A stretch of 12,089 nucleotides of DNA from Actinomycetota bacterium (GTDB lineage Bacteria; Actinomycetota; Acidimicrobiia; IMCC26256; PALSA-610), in contig JAUZEM010000462.1 of assembly GCA_030839005.1 (NCBI GenBank), positions 1 through 12,089 on the forward strand, given 5' to 3'. This document shows positions 1-6,108 of the stretch, one piece after another (position 1 is the first letter of the stretch; each line of letters begins with the position of its first letter). The position numbers and the translations under genes were made by a program. Under the pieces are notes generated by a model, which worked only from the letters and a program-made list of their open reading frames with translations, searched no databases and was not told the DNA's origin.

Positions 1-1
1 T

Positions 2-1738
2 GCCATCGTGGCATCGGTTGCGGCAAGTTGGGCCTTGTTCGGCTCTGTCGTCACTGCACGTGCGCCGTCCGCGCTCGCGTCTGGCATCACCAGCACGGTT
101 GACTTTCCGACGCCGTACGGGCAGCCGTGGGGAACGGCGTTCGACGGTGCCGGACGCGTCTGGGTGGCGATGCCGGGCTGTGATCCGTCGCCGAGTTGTG
201 CGAGTTCGACTCCCCCGGGAAAGCTCGCGCTCTTTGATCCCGGTAAGAGCAAGTTCACCACACTTGTCTCACTCCCCGCCGGTTTCGGTCAACCGCTGTT
301 TGTCGAAGTCGACCACGCCGGCAAGGTCTGGTTCACCATGCCGGTCACGAATACCATCGGTGTTTATGATCCGGTCGCCGCGACCGTCAGACAGTGGTCC
401 GTCCCGACTCCGGCGGCGGGTCCCTGGGATCTCGCCATCGACGCCAATGGAAAGATCTGGTTTACCGAACACTATGTGAATAGAATTGGCTCTTTTGATC
501 CGACATCTCTGGCGTTCCAAGAAGTCTCGACACCGGCAACGAACAGTGACCCATATGGGATCGCGGTCGACGCAGCAAACAACATCTGGTTCACCGAGAA
601 TACTGATTCAGTGGCCCTCATTGGTGAGTACACAACTGCCGGAATCCTAAATGAGTACAGGATCCGGAACGATTCGACCTCGGGCACCGGGCTGACGCCC
701 CACCTTATTACGATTGATGCCAATGGAATCATCTGGTGGTCCGAAGGCTGGGTCAGTGCGATCGGTCGACTCGATCCGGCTATCGCGGTACCCGGGACGA
801 ACACTGCCGTAACTGAATACCACTATTCGCCTTCGTGCGGCAGTTGTGGTTCCCATACTTCTGGCATCGGCGCCGATGGCAACGGCCTCATCTGGCTGGA
901 CGACTCTTTGCAGAACACGTTTGGCTCCTTCCAGCTCTCGGGAGGCAGCTTCGCTTTTTACCCGAGCCCGAGCGGCGGTCATCCCCACGACGGTCTCAAC
1001 GTGGACGCCCAGAACCGAATCTGGTTCGACGAGGAGTTCGCGAACAAGTTGGCAAAGGTAATCCAATCTACGTCCCCCCCAACGACGACGACATCGTCCT
1101 CGACGTCAACTTCGACGAGCACGACGACTTCGACAACGACCACGACTGTGCCGGCGCCGCCGCCTGGGACGGTGTTGGGGACGGACACCTTCCAGCGCGC
1201 CAATCAGTTGCACTGGGGCACGGCTTCCGACGGTCAGTCGTGGAGTGGCGATGCAAACAGTCTGAGTGCATTTTCCGTCTCCAGCGGCGCGGGTCTTGTC
1301 AACAGCAGTACGGGCAGCAAGAGTTACAGCGCGGTGCTCGGTTCCGCCGCCGCCGACGCCGAGGTGTTTGCGTCGGGTTCCGTCAGCTCGTTCGCGCATA
1401 CCAACTTTGGGGACGCGCTGCGCTGGACCGACGGCAATAACTGGTACAAGGCCTATGTCGACGGCGGCAACCTAATCATCCAGAAAAAGGTCAGCGGCAT
1501 CACGACGATTCTGGCAAGCAAACCCTTCGCGGCGACCGCGCGGACGTCGTACACCATCCACTTCCGTGCCGTGGGCTCGACACTGACCGCGAACGTCTGG
1601 CCCACCTCGGGCGCGGAGCCGGGCAGCTGGATGCTCACGGCCACTGATGCGACCTTTGCCGCCGGCCACGCCGGGATGCAATTCCTCACCCAAAAGAGCA
1701 CCGTCACCGTGACGTCCTTCCGCGCGGGATCGCTCTAG
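2..1738 (+). CDS. Secreted Vgb-like beta-propeller protein with C-terminal jelly-roll-like domain (5' partial)
   Basis: The reading frame is open to the left window edge. A GTG at 8 is the first visible start, but the hydrophobic segment after it (ending near ALASG, residue 25 from that GTG) has no positively charged n-region, so the true start is probably upstream. Residues ~30-350 form a beta-propeller of the streptogramin B lyase (Vgb) type. Blades recur with an IDxNGxIWFTE-like core (WFT 108-110, WFTE 151-154, WFTE 194-197, WWSE 243-246, WLDD 296-299, WFDE 339-342), and PH pairs precede two of them (231-232, 326-327). Residues ~355-381 are a Ser/Thr linker. Residues ~390-576 look like a concanavalin/LamG-type beta-sandwich starting at DTFQRAN. 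Inference: an exported protein that binds a polymer or glycan. Whether the propeller has lyase activity is unknown, because many Vgb-like propellers are not antibiotic lyases. GC falls to about 50% at 480-660. It is convergent with the next gene, 39 bp away. Confidence 0.85.
   Translation, partial: AIVASVAASWALFGSVVTARAPSALASGITSTVDFPTPYGQPWGTAFDGAGRVWVAMPGCDPSPSCASSTPPGKLALFDPGKSKFTTLVSLPAGFGQPLFVEVDHAGKVWFTMPVTNTIGVYDPVAATVRQWSVPTPAAGPWDLAIDANGKIWFTEHYVNRIGSFDPTSLAFQEVSTPATNSDPYGIAVDAANNIWFTENTDSVALIGEYTTAGILNEYRIRNDSTSGTGLTPHLITIDANGIIWWSEGWVSAIGRLDPAIAVPGTNTAVTEYHYSPSCGSCGSHTSGIGADGNGLIWLDDSLQNTFGSFQLSGGSFAFYPSPSGGHPHDGLNVDAQNRIWFDEEFANKLAKVIQSTSPPTTTTSSSTSTSTSTTTSTTTTTVPAPPPGTVLGTDTFQRANQLHWGTASDGQSWSGDANSLSAFSVSSGAGLVNSSTGSKSYSAVLGSAAADAEVFASGSVSSFAHTNFGDALRWTDGNNWYKAYVDGGNLIIQKKVSGITTILASKPFAATARTSYTIHFRAVGSTLTANVWPTSGAEPGSWMLTATDATFAAGHAGMQFLTQKSTVTVTSFRAGSL
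1070..1153 (+). repeat. Thr/Ser low-complexity linker-coding tract
   Basis: A run of ACG/ACC/TCG/TCC-type codons encodes a Thr/Ser-rich linker between the propeller and the C-terminal domain. It is typical of extracellular actinobacterial multidomain proteins and a likely site of O-glycosylation and of length variation between strains. Confidence 0.75.
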
Positions 1739-1765
1739 ACCGCGGCTCCGCCAGCTGAGCGCGGT
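1739..1765. terminator. Possible bidirectional hairpin between convergent genes
   Basis: ACCGCG (1739-1744) pairs with CGCGGT (1760-1765), with an inner GCT/AGC pairing (1745-1747 with 1753-1755) and a 4-nt bulge. It lies in the 39-bp gap between two converging stop codons, where a shared terminator is expected. There is no U-tract and the stem is short, so this is only a candidate. Confidence 0.3.
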
Positions 1766-1777
1766 GCAGGGCTTTCA

Positions 1778-2038
1778 TCATTCCGCCGAGGGAATCTCCT
1801 CCCACCACTGACACCACCAGCTGCCACCCACGAGGATGCGCAGGTTCGGATGCCAGCAGTACGAGAGGTCGGCGTCAGGATCAAGGTAGAAGAGGCAGTT
1901 GTCGCACTGGTAGACGCGACCGAACTCCTCGAGCGGATGCGCCCGCAGGATCGCTCGATCCATCACTTCCTTCCACTCGAGCCACTTCTGGCTGTCGATC
2001 TCCTTCGGCTCCGGCGGTGGGATGTCGTCGTTCGGCAT
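1778..2038 (-). CDS. Small four-cysteine protein with HiPIP/BssB-like cluster spacing
   Basis: This is an 86-residue cytosolic-looking protein with no signal peptide and no membrane segment. Four Cys at 45, 48, 61 and 76 give C-x2-C-x12-C-x14-C, ending in an aromatic WWCQWW (74-79). High-potential iron-sulfur proteins, and the small beta/gamma subunits of benzylsuccinate synthase, have nearly the same arrangement (CxxC, then a Cys about 12-15 residues on, then a Cys about 13 further followed by a Trp). A [4Fe-4S] cluster is therefore plausible; a structural zinc site is the alternative. The N-terminal ~40 residues are acidic and Pro-rich, then helical (QKWLEWKEVMDRAI). It lies 42 bp downstream of the membrane protein gene on the same strand and may be co-transcribed with it. 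No clear Shine-Dalgarno precedes the ATG. No glycyl-radical enzyme is visible in the window, so a partner cannot be named. Confidence 0.75.
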   Translation of the reverse strand: MPNDDIPPPEPKEIDSQKWLEWKEVMDRAILRAHPLEEFGRVYQCDNCLFYLDPDADLSYCWHPNLRILVGGSWWCQWWEEIPSAE

Positions 2039-2080
2039 GACGAAGGAAGCTAGCGGGGCGTGCGCGCGTTCGGTCGTTTC

Positions 2081-2776
2081 CTATCCAGCCGGGCGATGCG
2101 GAGCGAGGCTCGGTGCGGTCGGAGCGGCGGGGACGGCCGAGGCCGGTACGAGGTATCCGAAGACCGCGATGTCCGCACCGAGGGACGTTGTCCCGGCGTT
2201 GACCGCCTGGACGGACAGTGCCTGTCCCGCTTTGACTGTCACGCCCGGTTGTATGAGGAGTTGCTGTGTGCCGGGACCGTTCGGCGTGTGGGTTGCAATT
2301 TGGTCGCTCGCACAGCCTGCGCTCCGCCAGAACCGGGAGTAGTTCAGGTTCGGTGAGCCGTCCTCGTAGGTATCGATGCTGATCGTGCCGACAACGAGCG
2401 CCTTACCCGTCGGTGGGCTCAACAGATTCACACAAGTCGAGCTTCCGCTTGCTACTACGTTCACGATGCCGTGCGCGAAGTTGGTCGCCGCGGCCGGTGC
2501 GCCGACGTTGCCCGTCACTCCCACCGTTGTTGCGTTCAATTTCGCTTGCAGGTTTCCGCTCGCGTCGACCTTGGCGGGCACACCGCTGGTCGCGTCCGTC
2601 ACGAACACGTTGTTGCCGGTCACCGCGAACGCCGCGAACGGGAACGCCACGACGATCACCAATGTCACGACGATGATCGTGAGATGACCGCTGGTGAACG
2701 GCCCGAGCCCTGTTCCTTCACGTCGGCGCTTCGCCGGCTGACCGTCTTGCGTCTGAATCGCTCTTCGTCCGAACAT
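2081..2776 (-). CDS. Membrane-anchored extracytoplasmic protein of unknown function
   Basis: This 231-residue protein has a short basic cytosolic N-terminus (KRRRE at 16-20), one hydrophobic segment at ~31-53 acting as signal anchor or uncleaved signal, and an outward domain. The domain begins with a VTDATSG-type segment (59-65) and beta-rich stretches. Two Cys (115, 155) could form a disulfide, and the tail (211-231) is Pro/Ala-rich. The MFGRR...QTQDGQPA start and the tail after the membrane segment resemble a group of uncharacterised actinobacterial proteins with this layout; I know no function for it. A good Shine-Dalgarno lies 8 bases before the ATG. It is transcribed divergently from the acyl-CoA dehydrogenase genes and precedes the small four-Cys gene. 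Confidence 0.8.
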   Translation of the reverse strand: MFGRRAIQTQDGQPAKRRREGTGLGPFTSGHLTIIVVTLVIVVAFPFAAFAVTGNNVFVTDATSGVPAKVDASGNLQAKLNATTVGVTGNVGAPAAATNFAHGIVNVVASGSSTCVNLLSPPTGKALVVGTISIDTYEDGSPNLNYSRFWRSAGCASDQIATHTPNGPGTQQLLIQPGVTVKAGQALSVQAVNAGTTSLGADIAVFGYLVPASAVPAAPTAPSLAPHRPAG

Positions 2777-2783
2777 GCTGTGG

Positions 2784-2790
2784 ACCTCCC
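2784..2790 (-). promoter_or_regulatory. Shine-Dalgarno of the membrane protein gene
   Basis: Read on the minus strand this is GGGAGGT, ending 7 bases before the ATG at 2776. It supports that start. Confidence 0.7.
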
Positions 2791-2949
2791 AAACATCCGC
2801 GAGCCCGTGACTCGCCGCTGCCGCTTCCCGTTCCCAGGTACGGTAAGAACCGCGCTCGCCGGCGACCCGCGTACCGGACTACCTGTTTTCGCCCGTACCG
2901 AACGGTTGGCGACCCCGGCGCGACGCGCACGATCGACGCGCTACCTTTC

Positions 2950-2965
2950 CTGACGCGGGCGTCAG
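2950..2965. promoter_or_regulatory. Palindromic operator candidate, copy 1
   Basis: CTGACGC-GG-GCGTCAG has perfect 7-bp arms around a 2-bp centre and is followed by TTTC. It is 50 bp before the GTG of the dehydrogenase alpha gene. The same element recurs before hyuB at 6075-6090, with 17 of 20 positions shared counting the trailing TTTC. Length and symmetry fit a dimeric TetR-type repressor site, but the regulator is not in the window. It does not match the mycobacterial KstR (AAC/GTT) or KstR2 (CAAG/CTTG) half-sites as I remember them. Confidence 0.6.
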
Positions 2966-3003
2966 TTTCACGCCGTCGGGTCGGGCAGTTGGTTTCGTAG
3001 GTC

Positions 3004-3010
3004 GGGAGGA
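3004..3010 (+). promoter_or_regulatory. Shine-Dalgarno that fixes the GTG start of the dehydrogenase alpha gene
   Basis: GGGAGGA is followed by a 5-base spacer and the GTG at 3016. A GTG at 3011 is in another frame and too close. The placement gives a normal acyl-CoA dehydrogenase N-terminus (MQLAWSPEDEEFR). Confidence 0.7.
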
Positions 3011-3015
3011 GTGAA

Positions 3016-4191
3016 GTGCAGCTCGCGTGGAGCCCCGAGGACGAGGAGTTTCGCACCGACCTCATCGCTTTTCTCGACGAGCACACGCCGGAACAGATGC
3101 TCGTCGGCTTCGACTTCCAAGACGTCGACGACGAACGCGAGCTCGTGCCCCAGTGGCTGCGCGACTGGCAAGCGACCCTGTTCGACCACGGTTGGATGAT
3201 CCCCGGCTATCCGTCCGAGCGCGGTGGTCGCAACTGCACGCCGGTGCAGACACTCATCTATCTGGAGACGCTTGCGAGCCGTCGCCTGATCCGCAGTGGA
3301 CACTTCCCCGGGTACGCGATCGTCGCCCCGAGCCTGCTCGAGTACGGCAACGAGGAGCAGCAGAAGTTGGTTCCCGCGGCGATCCGAGGCGACACGATCT
3401 GGTGCATCGGGATGAGCGAGCCGAACGCCGGCTCGGATCTCGCCGGTCTGCAGACGCGCGCCGAGGTGCGCGACGACCACTTCGTCGTGAACGGCCAGAA
3501 GGTCTGGACCAGCTACGCGATGATCGCGCAGAAGTGCTTCTGTTACGTCCGCACCGATCCGACCCTGCCGAAGCACAAGGGCATCTCGCTGCTCATCATC
3601 GACGTCGACACGCCCGGCATCGATATTCGCCCGCTGCGCCACATCAGCGGTACCGCCGGCTTCGCGGAGGTGTTCTTCACCGACGTGATCGTGCCCCGCG
3701 AAAACCTCGTCGGCGGGTTGAACGGCGGTTGGGCGATCACCCAGGGATCACTCGCGCACGAGCGCGCGGGGTTGTGGGTCGAAGGGGTCGCGCGGTTCGA
3801 GCAGACGATCGAAGGGCTCGTCACGCTCGCACGGCAACAGGGCCGGGCCGGCGATCCGATCATCCGCCGGAAGATTGCCTCCGCGTACGAGCTGGCCGCC
3901 TCTTTGCGCGCGCTCGGCTACAAGGGCTTCGCGTCGTTCGCCCAGGGATCGAGCGCACCGGAGCACAGCTACATGAAGATGGCGATGTCGGAGGCGAGCA
4001 AGGCGGCGTTCGAGCTCGGCATGGAGATCTCGGGAAGCTTGGCGCCGGTGACCGACCCCGTGTTCGCCGCGTCGACGAACCGGTTCGTACACGGGTTCTT
4101 CATGTCGTTCGCGAACACGATCGCGGGCGGGAGCTCGGAGATCCAACGCAACATCATCGCTCAGCGGGTGCTGGGCCTCCCGAGGCGTTGA
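3016..4191 (+). CDS. Acyl-CoA dehydrogenase, FadE26/ChsE4-like (alpha) subunit
   Basis: This is a 391-residue flavoprotein that would form the 2,3-double bond in an acyl-CoA. Order: N-terminal helical domain (~1-125), beta-barrel domain with the family signature GMSEPNAGSDLAGL (132-145) and KVWTSYA (162-168), then the C-terminal helical domain ending in IAGGSSEIQRNIIAQRVLGLPR-type sequence (369-390). The usual C-terminal catalytic Glu (MCAD E376, in YEGT) is replaced within IAGG. A Glu in an ER pair (E249, AHER) stands at the position used by isovaleryl-CoA dehydrogenase and by ChsE4. Together with the adjacent smaller dehydrogenase gene this fits an alpha2beta2 enzyme that shares FAD sites between subunits. 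In characterised mycobacterial examples such enzymes act on steroid side-chain CoA esters, but no steroid gene is seen here, so the substrate is open. GTG start with a good ribosome-binding site; probably under the palindrome at 2950. Confidence 0.93.
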   Translation: MQLAWSPEDEEFRTDLIAFLDEHTPEQMLVGFDFQDVDDERELVPQWLRDWQATLFDHGWMIPGYPSERGGRNCTPVQTLIYLETLASRRLIRSGHFPGYAIVAPSLLEYGNEEQQKLVPAAIRGDTIWCIGMSEPNAGSDLAGLQTRAEVRDDHFVVNGQKVWTSYAMIAQKCFCYVRTDPTLPKHKGISLLIIDVDTPGIDIRPLRHISGTAGFAEVFFTDVIVPRENLVGGLNGGWAITQGSLAHERAGLWVEGVARFEQTIEGLVTLARQQGRAGDPIIRRKIASAYELAASLRALGYKGFASFAQGSSAPEHSYMKMAMSEASKAAFELGMEISGSLAPVTDPVFAASTNRFVHGFFMSFANTIAGGSSEIQRNIIAQRVLGLPRR

Positions 4192-4204
4192 AGGCACCCG
4201 CTCC

Positions 4205-5134
4205 GTGGACTTCTCGCTGACTCCCGATCAGGAACTGTTGCGCGACACGAGCCGCAAGCTGCTCGAGCGCGAGTGCCCGCCGGCGCTCGTGCGCGCGCAC
4301 ATCGACGACCCCTCTGCACACGAGCCGTTGTGGCGACACTTGGCGGAGTACACCGCGCTCGGTACCGGACCCGCGGCCGACCTCTGCCTGTTCCTCGAAG
4401 AGACCGGCTACGCAGCCGCACCCGGCCCGTTCCTCGCCACGACGGGGTACGCGGCGCTGACCGGCGACGACACGGCAACCGGCACGGTCGCGCTCGTCGA
4501 TGATTCGACCCATCCCTTCGTGCTCGAAGCCGACCGCGTCGAACGCATCGCAGTCGTGTCCCCCGGTCCACGGCTCGCGGTGCTCGATGTCACCGACGTG
4601 CCCCTCCGATTCGTCGCGACCGTCGACTTCTCGCGCCGCCTGTTCGCGCTCGACCTCCCGCACCTCACCGCGCAACCGCTTGCCGCCGACGTGTACGCGC
4701 GCTGGCGCGAGCGCGCCTACGCGTGCATGGCGGCCGAGATGGTCGGAACCGCGCGCCGCATCTTCGACATGACACTCTCGTACGCGAAGGAGCGCAAGCA
4801 GTTCGACGTGCCGATCGGTTCGTTCCAGGCGATCCAGCACAAGCTCGCCGACATGTCGCTCGCGCTCGAGCGGGCGACCGCGGCGGCGCACTATGCCGCG
4901 ATGACGATCGACGGCGACGACCCCGAGCGCGCCCGTGCCTGCCACGTGGCCAAAGCCGCGGCCGGCGAAGCCGCGCGCCGGATCCTGAAGGACGGCATCC
5001 AGATACACGGCGGCATCGGCTACACGTGGGAACACGATCTGCATCTCTACCTGCGCCGTGCCACTGCCGACGAGTACCTGTTCGGCACAACCGGTTGGCA
5101 CCTCGACCGCCTCGCCGACCTCCTCATCGACTAG
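4205..5134 (+). CDS. Acyl-CoA dehydrogenase, FadE27/ChsE5-like (beta) subunit
   Basis: This 309-residue protein is shorter than classical acyl-CoA dehydrogenases (~380-400). It starts with the N-terminal helix DFSLTPDQELLRDTSRKLL (2-20). The middle beta domain (~70-160) is short and lacks the EPxxGSD signature of the alpha subunit. The C-terminal domain has the FAD-contact segment KERKQFDVPIGSFQAIQHKLAD (195-216) and QIHGGIGYTWEHDLHLYLRRA-type sequence (266-286). The residue matching MCAD E376 is in LFGT (F293), so it lacks that base. The likely role is the non-catalytic partner that supplies FAD contacts to the alpha subunit encoded 13 bp upstream. GTG start; only a weak GAAGG (4190-4194) precedes it, overlapping the upstream stop, so translational coupling is likely. 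Strong family match; the partner assignment comes from context. Confidence 0.92.
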   Translation: MDFSLTPDQELLRDTSRKLLERECPPALVRAHIDDPSAHEPLWRHLAEYTALGTGPAADLCLFLEETGYAAAPGPFLATTGYAALTGDDTATGTVALVDDSTHPFVLEADRVERIAVVSPGPRLAVLDVTDVPLRFVATVDFSRRLFALDLPHLTAQPLAADVYARWRERAYACMAAEMVGTARRIFDMTLSYAKERKQFDVPIGSFQAIQHKLADMSLALERATAAAHYAAMTIDGDDPERARACHVAKAAAGEAARRILKDGIQIHGGIGYTWEHDLHLYLRRATADEYLFGTTGWHLDRLADLLID

Positions 5135-5185
5135 AACACGAGCTCTCGTCTCAACTCCTCGGACGCGCGTGCCGTTGCAGTGGGC

Positions 5186-5971
5186 ATGCACCGCATCGTG
5201 GGCGCCCTCGCGGCCGCCATCCTCGTCGCCGGCTGCGGCAGCAGCGACTGGAAGACTGCGAAGGTCTCGCCGTCATCGCCGAACTCCGCGACGTCCGCTT
5301 CCACGGCGGCGACCGATCGTCCGTACGTCGACGCGATGGTCATCAGCGCACGAGCCGGAGGCAGCGACAAATCCGAAATCAGCCCCACGACCATCCGGTG
5401 CATGGCGACAGCCATCGTGCACGGCTACAGCGCTGCCGCCTTCGCCGCGGCCGGCATCACGCCCGCCGCGTTGCGCGATCCCAACAGCACGCTCGATACC
5501 CTGCCGGACCCGTCGGACGATCGGGTGACACGAATCGGGACCGCGCTGCAACGTTGCAACATCGGTCGGTACCTCGCGTTGGGTTTCGCGCAAGAGTTGA
5601 AGATCAATGACGCCGCATCGATCACCTGCTTGGCCGGCCGGTTCGGAGCCGCGCCCGGCGCGCGTCGATTCATGGTGCTCTCCGTCCTGCAGCGACACGC
5701 GGACCTCGAAGCCGCCCACGCGCTGATCGGACTCCTCGCGGGCTGCGTCGATCTCCCTGCGCTCGTGTTGCGCGCGGCCAATGTGCAAGTCGACGCCACC
5801 ACGCGGGCGTGCCTGCTCGACACCCTGAGGTCGTCGGGCGCGGCGTTGCAGGACTTCATGGCCCTGAAGATCGCCGGGAGCGACACCACCAGCCAGGAAG
5901 AGACCCTCGCGGTCACCATCAACCATTGCCGCCCCGGCGCGCGCACGGGCTTCACGGTTCCTGCCGGTTGA
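5186..5971 (+). CDS. Lipoprotein with three Cys-pair repeats, unknown function
   Basis: From the ATG at 5186 the product is 261 residues and opens with a lipoprotein signal, MHRIVGALAAAILVAGC, with lipobox VAGC and lipidated C17; a GTG two codons earlier is possible. A Ser/Thr/Ala spacer (~18-45) follows. The rest holds three similar units with Cys at 72/124, 148/187 and 209/248: each first Cys sits in a short helix-like context (IRCMATAIV, ITCLAGRFG, RACLLDTLR), and units 2 and 3 have exactly the same Cys-to-Cys spacing of 39. Disulfide-stabilised helical repeats on the outer face of the membrane are likely. Acidimicrobiia and relatives have lipoproteins of this look with no known role. It begins 51 bp after the dehydrogenase beta gene and could be read through from that operon. 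No clear Shine-Dalgarno. Confidence 0.82.
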   Translation: MHRIVGALAAAILVAGCGSSDWKTAKVSPSSPNSATSASTAATDRPYVDAMVISARAGGSDKSEISPTTIRCMATAIVHGYSAAAFAAAGITPAALRDPNSTLDTLPDPSDDRVTRIGTALQRCNIGRYLALGFAQELKINDAASITCLAGRFGAAPGARRFMVLSVLQRHADLEAAHALIGLLAGCVDLPALVLRAANVQVDATTRACLLDTLRSSGAALQDFMALKIAGSDTTSQEETLAVTINHCRPGARTGFTVPAG

Positions 5972-5988
5972 GCCAACCCGGCGGACGT

Positions 5989-6021
5989 GGGCACGGCGCG
6001 GGCACGACGCGGGTGCGTCGC
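5989..6021. repeat. Three tandem 11-bp repeats with an internal GC palindrome
   Basis: GGGCACGGCGC (5989-5999), GGGCACGACGC (6000-6010) and GGGTGCGTCGC (6011-6021) are adjacent; the second differs from the first at one position and the third is more diverged. The last two also form the palindrome CGACGC-GGGT-GCGTCG (6005-6020), whose GACGC/GCGTC arms echo the nearby operator but with a 4-bp centre. It could be a second, weaker regulator site or a terminator hairpin for the lipoprotein gene (no U-tract). Confidence 0.45.
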
Positions 6022-6037
6022 GAACGCGTCCTGCGCC

Positions 6038-6067
6038 TTGGTCGCGCCCGAAGACAAGGTCTACACT
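6038..6067 (+). promoter_or_regulatory. Sigma70-type promoter candidate for hyuB
   Basis: TTGGTC (6038-6043), an 18-bp spacer and TACACT (6062-6067, matching the TAnnnT actinobacterial -10). The expected start, 6-8 bases downstream, is around 6074-6076, at the left edge of the palindrome 6075-6090. A bound repressor there would block initiation. Confidence 0.45.
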
Positions 6068-6074
6068 CCATTCT

Positions 6075-6090
6075 CTGACGTCTGCGTCAG
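6075..6090. promoter_or_regulatory. Palindromic operator candidate, copy 2
   Basis: CTGACG-TCTG-CGTCAG, 6-bp arms around a 4-bp centre, followed by TTTC and then the hyuB ribosome-binding site. With copy 1 at 2950-2965 it gives the consensus CTGACGYSKGCGTCAGTTTC. Its place just after a -10-like TACACT suggests repression. Confidence 0.6.
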
Positions 6091-6094
6091 TTTC

Positions 6095-6105
6095 GGGAGG
6101 AGGAG
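6095..6105 (+). promoter_or_regulatory. Strong Shine-Dalgarno of hyuB
   Basis: GGGAGGAGGAG ends 3 bases before the ATG at 6109; its GGAGG cores lie 4-8 bases from it. It fixes that start and suggests good translation of the operon. Confidence 0.8.
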
Positions 6106-6108
6106 CCC

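Larger units (their letters stand above)
2777..3015. promoter_or_regulatory. Divergent intergenic regulatory region
   Basis: These 239 bp separate the minus-strand membrane protein gene from the plus-strand dehydrogenase pair and must hold promoters in both directions. The clearest element is the palindrome at 2950-2965. A direct repeat CGACGCGC occurs at 2921-2928 and 2934-2941, just upstream of it, and a TACCTT at 2942-2947 could be a -10, but no -35 stands at a proper distance. I cannot place a minus-strand promoter. No gene is seen in this stretch. Confidence 0.55.
5972..6108 (+). promoter_or_regulatory. Regulatory region upstream of the hyuB-hyuA-GH38 operon
   Basis: These 137 bp hold, in order: a tandem array of three 11-mers (5989-6021), a GC hairpin inside it (6005-6020), a -35/-10 pair (6038-6067), the palindromic operator (6075-6090) and a strong Shine-Dalgarno (6095-6105). 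No gene is seen. The order is that of a repressible promoter with the operator at or just after the transcription start. Confidence 0.6.

Noticed and set aside
2837..2899. GGTACGG (2837-2843) and CCGTACC (2893-2899) as a regulatory inverted repeat
   Set aside because: The 7-bp arms are 49 bp apart with no further symmetry or second occurrence; this can arise by chance.
3027..4220. A 397-codon plus-strand frame overlapping the dehydrogenase alpha gene
   Set aside because: It is highly Arg-rich, a typical frame-shifted reading of GC-rich coding DNA, and lacks any domain.
5138..5149. Palindrome ACGAGCTCTCGT just after the dehydrogenase beta gene, considered as a terminator
   Set aside because: With a realistic loop only 4 bp can pair and no U-tract follows.
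4154..5191. A 345-codon minus-strand open frame opposite the dehydrogenase beta gene
   Set aside because: It is a shadow of a well-supported acyl-CoA dehydrogenase gene and shows no recognisable domain.
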